Assembly (NCBI GenBank): GCA_945952415.1
Contig: CAMFIF010000004.1
Coordinates: 186,001 to 250,000, forward strand
Length of the DNA: 64,000 nucleotides
Reading direction: 5' to 3'
Source of the DNA: an uncultured Rhizobium sp.
Lineage (GTDB): Bacteria; Pseudomonadota; Alphaproteobacteria; Rhizobiales; Rhizobiaceae
Below the pieces are notes generated by a model. The model saw only the letters and a program-made list of their open reading frames with translations. It did not search any database and was not told the DNA's origin. This document shows, in pieces, positions 45,979 to 54,737 of the stretch (the first letter of the stretch is position 1; each line of letters opens with the position of its first letter). Both the position numbers and the translations under genes were made by a program.

Positions 45979-47538
45979 ATGCTGACACGACGCAAATTTC
46001 TTTTCGGAACCGGTGCCTTCGGCCTGTCCGGCGCCGGTCTCGGTCTTCCCTATTATGCGCGCCATCAAAGCGCGCCCATCTTTACCCACGGGGTTCAATC
46101 GGGCGATGTGGATTTCCGCTCGGGCGTGGTATGGACCCGTCTTGACCGGCCGGCCCGGGTGGAGATCGAACTCTCGACCACGGAGAGCTTCTCCGACCCG
46201 ATCCGACTGGCGCAGATGACAGCGCTTCCCGACCGGGATTTCACCGTCAAGGCCTTTGCCGATGGTCTGCTGCCAGACCAGGACATCTTCTATCGGTTCC
46301 GGGCGAGCGACCTTCATTCCAGCTTCCTGCAGTCGGAGCCCATCGTCGGGCGGTTCCGTACCGCACCACTGCGTTATCGGTCCGTGCGCTTCCTCTGGTC
46401 GGGCGATACGGCGGGGCAGGGCTGGGGAATCGATGATGCGGGCATGGCGACCTATGCCACCATGGCCAGCCACGAGGCGGATTTCTTCATCCATTCCGGC
46501 GACACGGTTTATGCCGACAATCCCATTCCCGACGAAATCCCGCTAAAGGACGGGCGGATCTGGAAGAACCGGATAATCACGGACGAAAAGCGCGAGGTGG
46601 CCCGCAGCCTTCATGATTATCGCGGGCAGTGGAAGTATAACCTGCTCGACGGGCACGTCCGGAATTTCAACGCGGGATGCGCCGCCTTCTACCAGTGGGA
46701 CGATCACGAAGTGCTGAACAACTGGTCGCCCTCGACCGACCTTTCCGGCGATCCGCGCTATCCCGAAAAGGATGTGGCCATCTATGCCCGTCGGGCCCGC
46801 CGGGCCTTCGAGGAAATGACGCCCATCCGCTATGCGGTCCGCGAGCCCGGCAAGATCTACCGCAAGATCGCCTATGGGCCGCTCCTCGATGTCTTCTTCC
46901 TCGATCTGCGGTCCTATCGCGGGGGAAACGAGGATACCACCTCCACCGACCTTCTCGGGAAGCAGCAGATGGACTGGCTGACATCGGCGCTTTCGTCGTC
47001 GCGCGCGCTGTGGAAGGTGATTGCCTCGGACATGCCGATCGGTCTCGTCAACTGGGACGATTACGGGCGCCAGAAGGGCTCGGAAGCGGTGTCGGACGGC
47101 TATAATGGCGTGCCTGACGGACGGGAGCGGGAATTTGCCCGCCTTCTCCGCTTCATGAAGGACAAGAACATCCGCAACACCGTGTGGCTTACGGCGGATG
47201 TCCATTATACCGCTGCCCACCACTACAGCCCGGAACGGGCGAAGTTCCTCGATTTCCTGCCCTTCTGGGAGTTCGTCTCCGGTCCGCTTCACGCCGGCAC
47301 CTATGGACCGAAACCGCTCGACAAGACCTTCGGTCCGGAGGTGCGTTTCCTCAAGGCAGCGCCTGGCGGGGCGGAGAGCAATCTTCCTCCGTCCGACGGC
47401 ATGCAATTCTTCGGTCGTGTCGACATCAATGGCCGGACCGGGGAAATGACGGTGCGGCTGATGGACCGGCAAGATGCCCAGCTCTGGTCCGTGGTCCTTC
47501 CTCCCGAGGGGCTGACCGGAGACCTGAAGACCGCCTGA
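45979..47538 (+). CDS. phoD: PhoD-type alkaline phosphatase, Tat-exported
   Basis: This calcium/iron-dependent phosphodiesterase/phosphomonoesterase family enzyme is periplasmic. It has a twin-arginine signal TRRKFLFG in the first ~25 residues. A fibronectin-like N domain (~30-130, FTHGVQSGDVDFRSGVVWTR) is followed by the metallophosphatase domain with HSGDTVYADNP, WDDHEVLNNW and TADVHYTAAHHY. Length is 519 residues. The 138-bp gap upstream shows no PHO-box I can defend. Confidence 0.92.
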   Translation: MLTRRKFLFGTGAFGLSGAGLGLPYYARHQSAPIFTHGVQSGDVDFRSGVVWTRLDRPARVEIELSTTESFSDPIRLAQMTALPDRDFTVKAFADGLLPDQDIFYRFRASDLHSSFLQSEPIVGRFRTAPLRYRSVRFLWSGDTAGQGWGIDDAGMATYATMASHEADFFIHSGDTVYADNPIPDEIPLKDGRIWKNRIITDEKREVARSLHDYRGQWKYNLLDGHVRNFNAGCAAFYQWDDHEVLNNWSPSTDLSGDPRYPEKDVAIYARRARRAFEEMTPIRYAVREPGKIYRKIAYGPLLDVFFLDLRSYRGGNEDTTSTDLLGKQQMDWLTSALSSSRALWKVIASDMPIGLVNWDDYGRQKGSEAVSDGYNGVPDGREREFARLLRFMKDKNIRNTVWLTADVHYTAAHHYSPERAKFLDFLPFWEFVSGPLHAGTYGPKPLDKTFGPEVRFLKAAPGGAESNLPPSDGMQFFGRVDINGRTGEMTVRLMDRQDAQLWSVVLPPEGLTGDLKTA

Positions 47539-47697
47539 CATCCCCTTCATCCGCGCAAATGGCCCCGTTCTTTCCGCATGAGAAGTTCCAGATCTACCCG
47601 CCCCCCTTTCGCCATGGCAAAAAACAGGCTATGAGCGCGCCAACTGAAATAGGCGCTGGCTCCCGATGACGCGCCGCAGCTCCAGAGAAGAATTCAT

Positions 47698-49518
47698 ATG
47701 GCCATTCGCAACATCGCGATCATCGCGCACGTTGACCATGGGAAAACCACCCTTGTCGACGAACTTCTGAAACAGTCCGGTTCGTTCCGCGAAAACCAGC
47801 GCGTTGCCGAACGCGTGATGGACAGCAACGACCTGGAAAAGGAACGCGGCATCACCATTCTCGCCAAGGCCACCTCGGTGGAATGGAAGGGGACCCGCAT
47901 CAACATCGTCGATACGCCCGGTCACGCCGATTTCGGCGGCGAAGTAGAGCGCATTCTCTCGATGGTGGATGGCGCCATCGTTCTGGTGGATGCGGCCGAA
48001 GGTCCGATGCCCCAGACCAAGTTCGTCGTCGGCAAGGCGCTGAAGGTCGGCCTTCGCCCGATCGTCGCGATCAACAAGATCGACCGTCCGGATGCACGCG
48101 CCGATGAAGTGATCAACGAGGTCTTCGACCTTTTTGCTGCCCTTGACGCCACCGACGAGCAGCTCGATTTCCCGATCCTCTACGGTTCGGGCCGCAATGG
48201 CTGGATGAATTACGAGCCGGAAGGCCCGCAGGACGAAGGTCTGGCGCCGTTGCTCGATCTCGTGCTCAAGCATGTGCCGGAGCCGACCGTGGAAGAGGGC
48301 CCGTTCCGCATGATCGGGACCATCCTGGAAGCCAACAACTTCCTCGGCCGCATCATCACCGGCCGTATCGCCTCCGGTTCGATCAAGCCGAACCAGGCCG
48401 TGAAGGTTCTGGGTGCCGACGGCAAGCTGATCGAAAATGGCCGCATCTCGAAGATCCTCGCCTTCCGCGGCATCGAGCGCACTGCCATCGAAGAAGCCCA
48501 TGCGGGCGACATCGTCGCGATTGCCGGCCTTTCCAAGGGAACGGTCGCCGATACGTTCTGCGACCCCTCGGTCACCCAGCCTATGAAGGCGCAGCCGATC
48601 GATCCGCCGACCGTCACCATGTCCTTCATCGTCAATGACAGCCCGCTTGCCGGCACCGAAGGAGACAAGGTTACCTCGCGCGTCATCCGTGACCGTCTTC
48701 TGAAGGAAGCAGAAGGCAATGTGGCGCTGAAGATCGAGGAAGCCGAGGACAAGGACAGCTTCTACGTCTCCGGCCGCGGCGAATTGCAGCTTGCCGTTCT
48801 CATCGAGACCATGCGTCGCGAGGGTTTCGAGCTTGCCGTCTCGCGTCCGCGCGTGGTCATGCACAAGGACGAGGAAGGCAATCTCCTCGAGCCGATCGAA
48901 GAAGTGCTGATCGACGTGGACGAGGAGCATTCAGGCGTCGTCGTGCAGAAGATGTCCGAGCGCAAGGCCGAAATGGTCGAGCTTCGTCCCTCCGGTGGCA
49001 ATCGCGTTCGCCTGGTCTTCTACGCGCCGACCCGCGGCCTGATCGGCTACCAGTCGGAGCTTCTCACCGATACCCGCGGCACGGCGATCATGAACCGCCT
49101 GTTCCACAGCTACCAGCCCTACAAGGGCGAAATCGGCGGCCGCGTGAACGGCGTGCTGCTCGCCAATGAAGCCGGGGAAGCGGTTGCCTATGCACTCTTC
49201 AACCTCGAAGACCGTGGCCCGATGATCATCGAGCCGGGCGAGAAGGTCTATATGGGCATGATCATCGGCATTCACAGCCGTGACAACGACCTGGAAGTGA
49301 ACGTGCTGAAGGGCAAGAAGCTCACCAACATCCGCGCTGCCGGCAAGGATGAAGCGGTCAAGCTCACCCCGCCGATCCGCATGACGCTGGAGCGCGCGCT
49401 GTCCTGGATCCAGGACGACGAGCTGGTCGAAGTGACGCCGAAGTCCATCCGCCTGCGCAAGATCTATCTCGATGCCAACGACCGCAAGCGCTTCGAAAAG
49501 CAGCGCGCAGCGATCTGA
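47698..49518 (+). CDS. typA: Translational GTPase TypA/BipA
   Basis: TypA is a ribosome-binding GTPase needed for stress and cold adaptation and 50S assembly. The G1 motif AHVDHGKTT is at residues ~9-17, followed by [27 protein letters not shown] and [13 protein letters not shown]. The C-terminal domain has the TypA-specific [21 protein letters not shown]. Length is 606 residues. A strong terminator follows. Confidence 0.97.
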   Translation: MAIRNIAIIAHVDHGKTTLVDELLKQSGSFRENQRVAERVMDSNDLEKERGITILAKATSVEWKGTRINIVDTPGHADFGGEVERILSMVDGAIVLVDAAEGPMPQTKFVVGKALKVGLRPIVAINKIDRPDARADEVINEVFDLFAALDATDEQLDFPILYGSGRNGWMNYEPEGPQDEGLAPLLDLVLKHVPEPTVEEGPFRMIGTILEANNFLGRIITGRIASGSIKPNQAVKVLGADGKLIENGRISKILAFRGIERTAIEEAHAGDIVAIAGLSKGTVADTFCDPSVTQPMKAQPIDPPTVTMSFIVNDSPLAGTEGDKVTSRVIRDRLLKEAEGNVALKIEEAEDKDSFYVSGRGELQLAVLIETMRREGFELAVSRPRVVMHKDEEGNLLEPIEEVLIDVDEEHSGVVVQKMSERKAEMVELRPSGGNRVRLVFYAPTRGLIGYQSELLTDTRGTAIMNRLFHSYQPYKGEIGGRVNGVLLANEAGEAVAYALFNLEDRGPMIIEPGEKVYMGMIIGIHSRDNDLEVNVLKGKKLTNIRAAGKDEAVKLTPPIRMTLERALSWIQDDELVEVTPKSIRLRKIYLDANDRKRFEKQRAAI

Positions 49519-49545
49519 TAGAGGTTGCTCTTATTGCCCCTTTTG

Positions 49546-49573
49546 AAACCCCGGCGCCCGCGCCGGGGTTTTT
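49546..49573 (+). terminator. Intrinsic terminator after typA
   Basis: AAACCCCGGCG and CGCCGGGGTTT form an 11-bp stem with a 4-nt loop, followed by further T residues. Confidence 0.92.
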
Positions 49574-49610
49574 GCTTGTGTGTGAGGGTTTTTACGCCTT
49601 GCCCGCCGCC

Positions 49611-49625
49611 TTAAAAAACCGTTAA
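49611..49625. promoter_or_regulatory. Perfect CtrA-type box TTAA-N7-TTAA upstream of the GNAT gene
   Basis: TTAA (49611-49614) and TTAA (49622-49625) are separated by exactly seven bases, matching the CtrA consensus of Alphaproteobacteria. It lies between the typA terminator and the GNAT gene, 79 bases before the chosen start. Confidence 0.45.
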
Positions 49626-49703
49626 TTTCACAAAGTGCTTCGTATAGTCGAGTGGGTCCGCAATGATTGCCGGGCCTTGCTTCCCAAGGGTCATAGTTGC
49701 GTC

Positions 49704-50210
49704 ATGAAGACCGTATCGATCGATGTCCGCCGGGCCGAGCCGCATGATGCGCGCGCCATTTCCGATGCGCACCGAACCGCGTGGCAGCATACTTATGAGG
49801 GTCTGATCCCCCACAAGCCCCTGCGCGACATGATCGAGCGGCGGGGTGAAAGCTGGTGGCGCAAGGCCACGCAGGGTCCTGCCACGCTTCTGGTGGCGGA
49901 TGTGGAGGGAACGGTCGCCGGCTATGCGACGCTCGGCCTCAATCGTGCCCGGGCGCTGCCGCAGGAGGGCGAGGTCTACGAGCTCTATCTGCGTCCGGAA
50001 TATCAGGGCATCGGTCTCGGGCGGCTCCTTTTCGGCGAATGCCGCCGGCTCCTCAAATCGCTTGGCTGCAACGGGCTGGTGGTCTGGTGCCTGGAGGACA
50101 GCGAGCATGCGGACCGCTTCTTCCGTCATCAGGGCGGTCTCGACGTGGCCGAGGGCATGGAGACCTTCGGCGACAGTGCACTCAAAAAGATCGGTTACGT
50201 CTGGAGCTGA
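49704..50210 (+). CDS. GNAT family N-acetyltransferase
   Basis: This is a Gcn5-related acetyltransferase of 168 residues. The acetyl-CoA site is visible in VYELYLRPEYQGIGLGRLLFGEC (motif A, Q/RxxGxG/A), followed by VVWCLEDSEHADRFFRHQGG. The substrate is unknown. The start MKTVSIDVRRAEPHD at 49704 matches where GNAT homologues begin; a frame from 49635 is longer but would overlap the candidate CtrA-controlled leader. Confidence 0.88.
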   Translation: MKTVSIDVRRAEPHDARAISDAHRTAWQHTYEGLIPHKPLRDMIERRGESWWRKATQGPATLLVADVEGTVAGYATLGLNRARALPQEGEVYELYLRPEYQGIGLGRLLFGECRRLLKSLGCNGLVVWCLEDSEHADRFFRHQGGLDVAEGMETFGDSALKKIGYVWS

Positions 50211-50230
50211 TCGTGCGCAGCCTTTCTCCC

Positions 50231-50827
50231 TCAGAGCGAGGGAAGGTTGCTGGAAAAGTCCGACGAAAGCGGTCCCTTCTCGCCCTCATATTCGGGTTTG
50301 TCCCGGCCGCAGACGAAATCTGCGGCTTTTTCGTCGGCAATTTTCCGGGCAAGGTCGTTTGCCGAGCGGTTGGCCAGGGCATCCACGAGGCCGATGACGC
50401 AGCTTCGCCGGTCGCGCGGCGAGGCGACCTTGGATATGACGAGCACCTGGCCCTTGAGCCGATCCGGTGTCTCTCCCGTCTCCGGATCCGTATTGGACAC
50501 GAAATAGCGCAGGATCGCTGCCACGGGTTCCTTGTTCACGATCCGCCATTCCACCGTGTCATTGACCGAAGCAAAGGCTGCGAGGCTTTCGAAGGCGCCC
50601 TCCGCATAGACCGGATCCAGCGGCCCGTAAAAGAGGCTCGGCCTCAGATCGCCCTCCTTGTAGAGGATCGGATAGCCCTTGAGGCCCGGACAGGAGAGGC
50701 TGACGCCGCCCTGGTCTTCGCTGAGCGTCTTGCAGTGATCGGTCTTCAACCGGGTATAGAGGGCTTCGGCGGCCACGGCCGGGGGGGCCGAGAGCAGGGC
50801 GAGAGCCAGAATTGCGCGTTTCCGCAT
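50231..50827 (-). CDS. Exported hypothetical protein
   Basis: This 198-residue protein has a clear signal peptide (residues 1-~21, ending AVAA). The mature part has four cysteines (HCKTL, LSCPG, RSCVIG, FVCGRD), suggesting two disulfides, and a GLKGYPILYKEGDLRPSLFYGP segment. I do not recognise the family. The start has GAGG nine bases upstream. It is convergent with the GNAT gene and divergent from ppa. Confidence 0.78.
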   Translation of the reverse strand: MRKRAILALALLSAPPAVAAEALYTRLKTDHCKTLSEDQGGVSLSCPGLKGYPILYKEGDLRPSLFYGPLDPVYAEGAFESLAAFASVNDTVEWRIVNKEPVAAILRYFVSNTDPETGETPDRLKGQVLVISKVASPRDRRSCVIGLVDALANRSANDLARKIADEKAADFVCGRDKPEYEGEKGPLSSDFSSNLPSL

Positions 50828-51000
50828 GGTGTGTCCCCTCAGGCGGACGGGATCATCCCGCCAAATCCCGGACTTGGCAAGAGCCCGGCGAAGCGCACTG
50901 CACGCACCCAATATAGGTTCGATGATTGGCCTAAAGCCTTGTTGCGTTGCGGAATGAAATTGGATATCTGCGGCCATCGCTCTCACACATGGGGATCTAC

Positions 51001-51540
51001 ATGCGTATCGACGCCATTTCCATCGGCAAGAACCCGCCGCACGATGTCAACGTCATCGTTGAAGTTCCGGTTGGTGGTCATCCCATCAAGTATGAAATGG
51101 ACAAGGATGCCGGGACCCTCGTCGTCGACCGTTTCCTCTACACGCCGATGACCTATCCGGGCAATTACGGTTTCGTGCCGCACACGCTTTCCGATGACGG
51201 TGACCCGATCGACGTTCTGATCTGCAATACGCGCCCCCTCATTCCGGGCTGCGTCATCAATGTCCGCCCGATCGGCGTGATGATGATGGAAGACAATTCC
51301 GGCAAGGACGAGAAGATCATCGCCGTTCCCTCCGATCACCTGACCAAGCGCTACGAGAAGGTGCGGAATTTCACGGATCTGCCGGAGATCACCCTGAAGC
51401 AGATCGAGCATTTCTTCGAGCATTACAAGGATCTGGAACCCGGCAAGTGGGTGAAGATCTATGGCTGGCACGGTGTCGACGAAGCGCAGCGCCTGATCGC
51501 CGAGGCGGTCGAACGCCATAAGACGACTTCGGGCAAGTAA
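51001..51540 (+). CDS. ppa: Inorganic pyrophosphatase (family I)
   Basis: Ppa hydrolyses pyrophosphate and drives biosynthesis forward. It is 179 residues long, with [16 protein letters not shown], the signature [11 protein letters not shown] (metal-binding aspartates) and [12 protein letters not shown]. The start [11 protein letters not shown] follows GGGGATCTAC. Its terminator lies inside the convergent DUF167 gene, which begins 1 bp beyond the ppa stop. Confidence 0.97.
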   Translation: MRIDAISIGKNPPHDVNVIVEVPVGGHPIKYEMDKDAGTLVVDRFLYTPMTYPGNYGFVPHTLSDDGDPIDVLICNTRPLIPGCVINVRPIGVMMMEDNSGKDEKIIAVPSDHLTKRYEKVRNFTDLPEITLKQIEHFFEHYKDLEPGKWVKIYGWHGVDEAQRLIAEAVERHKTTSGK

Positions 51541-51541
51541 G

Positions 51542-51850
51542 CTAGACGAGGGCCAAAAGCCTTTGCTTCACATCCTCCGGATCGGCCTCGATCCGGAGGA
51601 TTTTTTTGCGCGCCGTTTCCCCGCTGATGAAGGTGATGGCGGATTTCGGCAGACGGAGGCTCTTAGCCAGCAGCGCCACGAGTGCCTTGTTGGCCTTCCC
51701 GTCCTCGGGGGGCGCGGAAACCCGGGCCTTCAACCAGGTGCTTCCGTCATCGGCAGTGTCGATGCCGTCAATACGGTCGCGCCCGCCGGAGGGGGTCAGC
51801 CTCACCGACAGGCGCACATGATCTTCCAAAAGGCTGAAGGGCTCACTCAC
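51542..51850 (-). CDS. DUF167 (YggU) family protein
   Basis: This small DUF167 protein has 102 residues and the family pattern [15 protein letters not shown]...[50 protein letters not shown]. The function is unknown. It starts at a GTG that overlaps the YggT stop (GTGA). About twelve of its final codons also encode, on the opposite strand, the terminator hairpin of ppa. Confidence 0.92.
   Translation of the reverse strand: MSEPFSLLEDHVRLSVRLTPSGGRDRIDGIDTADDGSTWLKARVSAPPEDGKANKALVALLAKSLRLPKSAITFISGETARKKILRIEADPEDVKQRLLALV
51572..51607 (+). terminator. ppa terminator embedded in the antisense DUF167 coding region
   Basis: ATCCTCCGGATC and GATCCGGAGGAT form a perfect 12-bp stem with a 6-nt loop, followed by seven T residues on the plus strand. 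The T-run encodes Lys-Lys of DUF167. Confidence 0.9.
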
Positions 51851-52152
51851 CCCAGGACCGGGCCGGCCACCATGGGATAGATGGTCTGCCACATCAGGAT
51901 GCGCAGGAAATAGATGAGCAGGAGCAGGATGATCGGCGAAATATCCACCCCGTTCAGGTTGGGCAGACGGCGGCGGATCGGGGCAAGCACCGGCTCGGTC
52001 ACCGCGTAGAGGAATTGGCCGATGGTGGCGACGACCTGATTTCGCGGGTTGACCACGTTGAAGGCATAGAGCCAGGAATAGATGGCGCTGGCGATCAGGA
52101 TCCAGGTGTAAATGCTGAAGGCGAGATCGATCGTCGAAAAAAGTGCAAACAT
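51847..52152 (-). CDS. YggT family membrane protein
   Basis: This 101-residue protein has two hydrophobic regions (~5-25 and ~75-98) flanking a cytoplasmic loop with [11 protein letters not shown] and [24 protein letters not shown], typical of YggT/YlmG. The family has roles in membrane or nucleoid organisation that are not settled. The ATG at 52152 has GGAG six bases upstream, which is better than the upstream ATG at 52164. It is coupled to DUF167. Confidence 0.92.
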   Translation of the reverse strand: MFALFSTIDLAFSIYTWILIASAIYSWLYAFNVVNPRNQVVATIGQFLYAVTEPVLAPIRRRLPNLNGVDISPIILLLLIYFLRILMWQTIYPMVAGPVLG

Positions 52153-52275
52153 GCACGTCTCCATAGTTCAGTTGCCTGACATGTAGTCATTGGCGCCGGA
52201 TGGGGCAAGTGGGGCTCCCGCCGCATTGAAGAATCATGTTTAACAGGCGCAGTTCGAGGACAAAGCACGAAGGCC

Positions 52276-53526
52276 ATGACCGCAAACGCATCCCAAAACG
52301 ACCGCTTCGCGGCCTTTCGACACCCGGTTTATACCCGGTTTTTTGCCGCCCGTTTCCTTGCCACCTTTGCGATCCAGATCATCAGCGTCTCGGTCGGCTG
52401 GCAGATGTATGACGAAACCCGCAACACGCTGCTGCTCGGGATGATCGGCCTGGTGCAGTTTCTGCCCTCCCTGCTCCTGCTCCTGGTGACGGGGTCGGTG
52501 ATCGACCGTTACAACAGGCGGATGATCGTTGCGGCCTGCCTGTTTCTCAGTGCCGCCTGCTGCGCAGCCCTTCTTGGGATCACGCTCGCCCATGCCTTCT
52601 CCCCGCTGCCGGTCTTCGCAGTGCTGCTGGTCTTTGGCATCGAGCGCGCCTTCATGGCGCCGGCCGTGCAATCGCTTGCGCCCAACCTGATCCCGGAAAA
52701 GGATCTCGCCAATGCCATTGCCTGGAACTCCTCGTCCTGGCAGGCGGCTTCCATTGTCGGGCCGGTCGCGGGCGGTCTGCTTTACGGTATCGGGGCGGCC
52801 ATAGCCTATACGGTGGCGCTTGCCTTTCTCGCCGCCGCCTGCGCCCTGGTGCTGACGATCCCCAAGCCTGCGCAACGCCGCTCCATGGAACCGCGGAGCT
52901 GGAGCACGGTGCTTGCGGGATTCCGCTTCATCTCTTCAGAGAAAGTGGTTCTGGGCGCCGTGACGCTCGATCTTTTCGCGGTGTTGCTCGGCGGGGCCGT
53001 GGCGCTGATGCCGGTCTTTGCGCGGGATATTCTGGTGCTCGGGCCCTGGGGGCTTGGCCTCCTTCGATCTGCCCCCGGGGCCGGGGCGATCCTGGTCGCG
53101 ACCATCCTTGCCGCCTATCCGATCCGGCACCGGGCCGGGCATCTGATGTTTGCAGGGGTGGCGCTCTTCGGTGCGGCAACCGTGCTCTTCGGCCTTTCCA
53201 CCCATGTCTGGCTTTCGATCCTCGCGCTCTTCATCATGGGTGGCGCGGACATGGTGTCGGTCTATGTGCGCGAAACGCTCATCACGCTCTGGACGCCGGA
53301 CGAGGTGCGCGGGCGCGTCAATGCGGTCAACATGGTCTTTGTGGGGGCTTCCAACGAGCTTGGCGAATTCCGTGCCGGCACCATGGCGCATCTGGTGGGT
53401 GCGGTGCCGGCTGTCGTCATCGGGGGTATCGGAACGCTCGCCGTTTCGCTGCTCTGGGCGGCGAGCTTCCCGAAGCTTCGCAGGATCGACAGCCTCGACG
53501 CACCCGATCAGGGCGCGAGGGCCTGA
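52276..53526 (+). CDS. MFS transporter (EntS-like)
   Basis: This 12-span major facilitator of 416 residues resembles the MFS_3 group that includes the enterobactin exporter EntS. It shows LVTGSVIDRYNRRMIV (motif A variant) and ANAIAWNSSSWQAASIVGPVAGGLL. The substrate is unknown, and no siderophore genes are nearby. Its 3' end overlaps the convergent GATase gene by 19 bases. Confidence 0.9.
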   Translation: MTANASQNDRFAAFRHPVYTRFFAARFLATFAIQIISVSVGWQMYDETRNTLLLGMIGLVQFLPSLLLLLVTGSVIDRYNRRMIVAACLFLSAACCAALLGITLAHAFSPLPVFAVLLVFGIERAFMAPAVQSLAPNLIPEKDLANAIAWNSSSWQAASIVGPVAGGLLYGIGAAIAYTVALAFLAAACALVLTIPKPAQRRSMEPRSWSTVLAGFRFISSEKVVLGAVTLDLFAVLLGGAVALMPVFARDILVLGPWGLGLLRSAPGAGAILVATILAAYPIRHRAGHLMFAGVALFGAATVLFGLSTHVWLSILALFIMGGADMVSVYVRETLITLWTPDEVRGRVNAVNMVFVGASNELGEFRAGTMAHLVGAVPAVVIGGIGTLAVSLLWAASFPKLRRIDSLDAPDQGARA

Positions 53527-54248
53527 GGCCCTTCGAAGACGAGATCCAGGAACCCGGAAATCCATTGTCTCAAGGCTGCATCGTGAAGAAGGCGGCCTTC
53601 GAGATGCTGGCGACCCAACTGGGCGTTCGGCAGATCGAAGCGATGGGCGCCATGGACCACCCAGCGCTGCATCATGGCACGCGTCAGTTCCGCATGGAAC
53701 TGGATGGCCCAGGCATTCTTGCCGTAACGAAAGGCCTGGTTGGGATAATCGGATCCGCTTGCAAGAAGCTCGGCGCCTGAGGGAAGCTCGAACCCTTCCA
53801 TGTGGAAATGATAGACCTGGCTCGGCCAGTCGATCAGCGCGCGGCCGCGTTCCGTCGGCTCGATCGGATACCAGCCGATTTCCGCAAGGCCATCCCGATG
53901 GGGCCCGACTTCTCCGCCAAGCTGACGCACCAGCATCTGGGCGCCGAGGCATATGCCGAGAAAGGGCTTTCCTTCCCGCAGCGGAACGGAAATCCAGTCG
54001 ATCTCCTCACGGATGAAGGCGTCCGGATCATTGGCGCTCATCGGCCCGCCGAAGATTACCGCACCCGCGTGAAAGGCAAGCGTTTCGGGCAGGGGGTCAC
54101 CCAGCGCGGGCCGGCGGATATCGAGCGGGTAGCCTTTTTCGAGGAGCATCTGCCCCACCCGTCCGGGGCTCGAACGTTCCTGGTGCAGGACGATCAGGAC
54201 CGGCAGACGGCCGGGCCGGTAGGGTTCTTCAGACAGGCTTGATCTCAT
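53508..54248 (-). CDS. Class I glutamine amidotransferase-like protein
   Basis: This GMP-synthase-type GATase domain protein has 246 residues and the triad Cys100 (FLGICLGAQML), His185 and Glu187 (IQFHAE). Stand-alone members of this group act on free gamma-glutamyl compounds or have unknown partners. The start MRSSLSEEP at 54248 overlaps the end of terB by 20 bases; an ATG at 54260 is also possible. It is the last gene of the heme operon run and overlaps the convergent MFS gene. Confidence 0.85.
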   Translation of the reverse strand: MRSSLSEEPYRPGRLPVLIVLHQERSSPGRVGQMLLEKGYPLDIRRPALGDPLPETLAFHAGAVIFGGPMSANDPDAFIREEIDWISVPLREGKPFLGICLGAQMLVRQLGGEVGPHRDGLAEIGWYPIEPTERGRALIDWPSQVYHFHMEGFELPSGAELLASGSDYPNQAFRYGKNAWAIQFHAELTRAMMQRWVVHGAHRFDLPNAQLGRQHLEGRLLHDAALRQWISGFLDLVFEGPQALAP

Positions 54249-54714
54249 CGGGGCTGACATGTTCCGCACGCAGCGCTGCCTTTTGCCGTTCTTCCACCCG
54301 GTCGCGGCCGGATACGCCCAGAAGATCGGCAATGCGCCAGAGTGCGTGGTCTTCCATTTCGCTGCGTTCGCCGTCAGCATAGACCATGTCCCACAGAAGG
54401 CCAATGAGGTTTCGGCGCTGGCTCTCGTCCAGATGGCGCTTCAGTTCCGAGGTGAAGCGATAGTAATCGACGGCCTCGTTGCCGGCCTCGCGCCCGGCGG
54501 CAATCAGAGCCTCCAGCTCGCTGCCTTCGAGGTCGTACTGGTCGGCAAGAATCTGTTTCAGCTGGGCCTGTTCGCTTTCGTGAACAATCCCGTCCGCCTC
54601 CATGACCTGGATGCAGAGGGCTGCCACCGCCAGCCGCGGATCGCCCGGCTCGAAGCTCGGCCTGTCAGCCGGGAGGGCGAGCGTCTTCAAAAATTCCTGC
54701 AATCTTTCGAACAT
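54229..54714 (-). CDS. TerB family tellurite-resistance-like protein
   Basis: This 161-residue all-helical TerB-domain protein has AVAALCIQVMEADGIVHESEQAQLKQILADQYDL with Asp/Glu residues placed for metal binding, and GLLWDMVYADGERSEMEDHALWRIADLLGVS. No other ter genes are present, so tellurite resistance is unlikely to be its role here. It follows hemY by 23 bp. Confidence 0.9.
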   Translation of the reverse strand: MFERLQEFLKTLALPADRPSFEPGDPRLAVAALCIQVMEADGIVHESEQAQLKQILADQYDLEGSELEALIAAGREAGNEAVDYYRFTSELKRHLDESQRRNLIGLLWDMVYADGERSEMEDHALWRIADLLGVSGRDRVEERQKAALRAEHVSPDEIKPV

Positions 54715-54737
54715 GCCAGCCGATCCCTTCCGCCGGT

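Noticed and set aside
54229..54714. Tellurite resistance locus
   Set aside because: Only a lone TerB-domain protein is present, inside the heme operon, without terC, terD or other partners.
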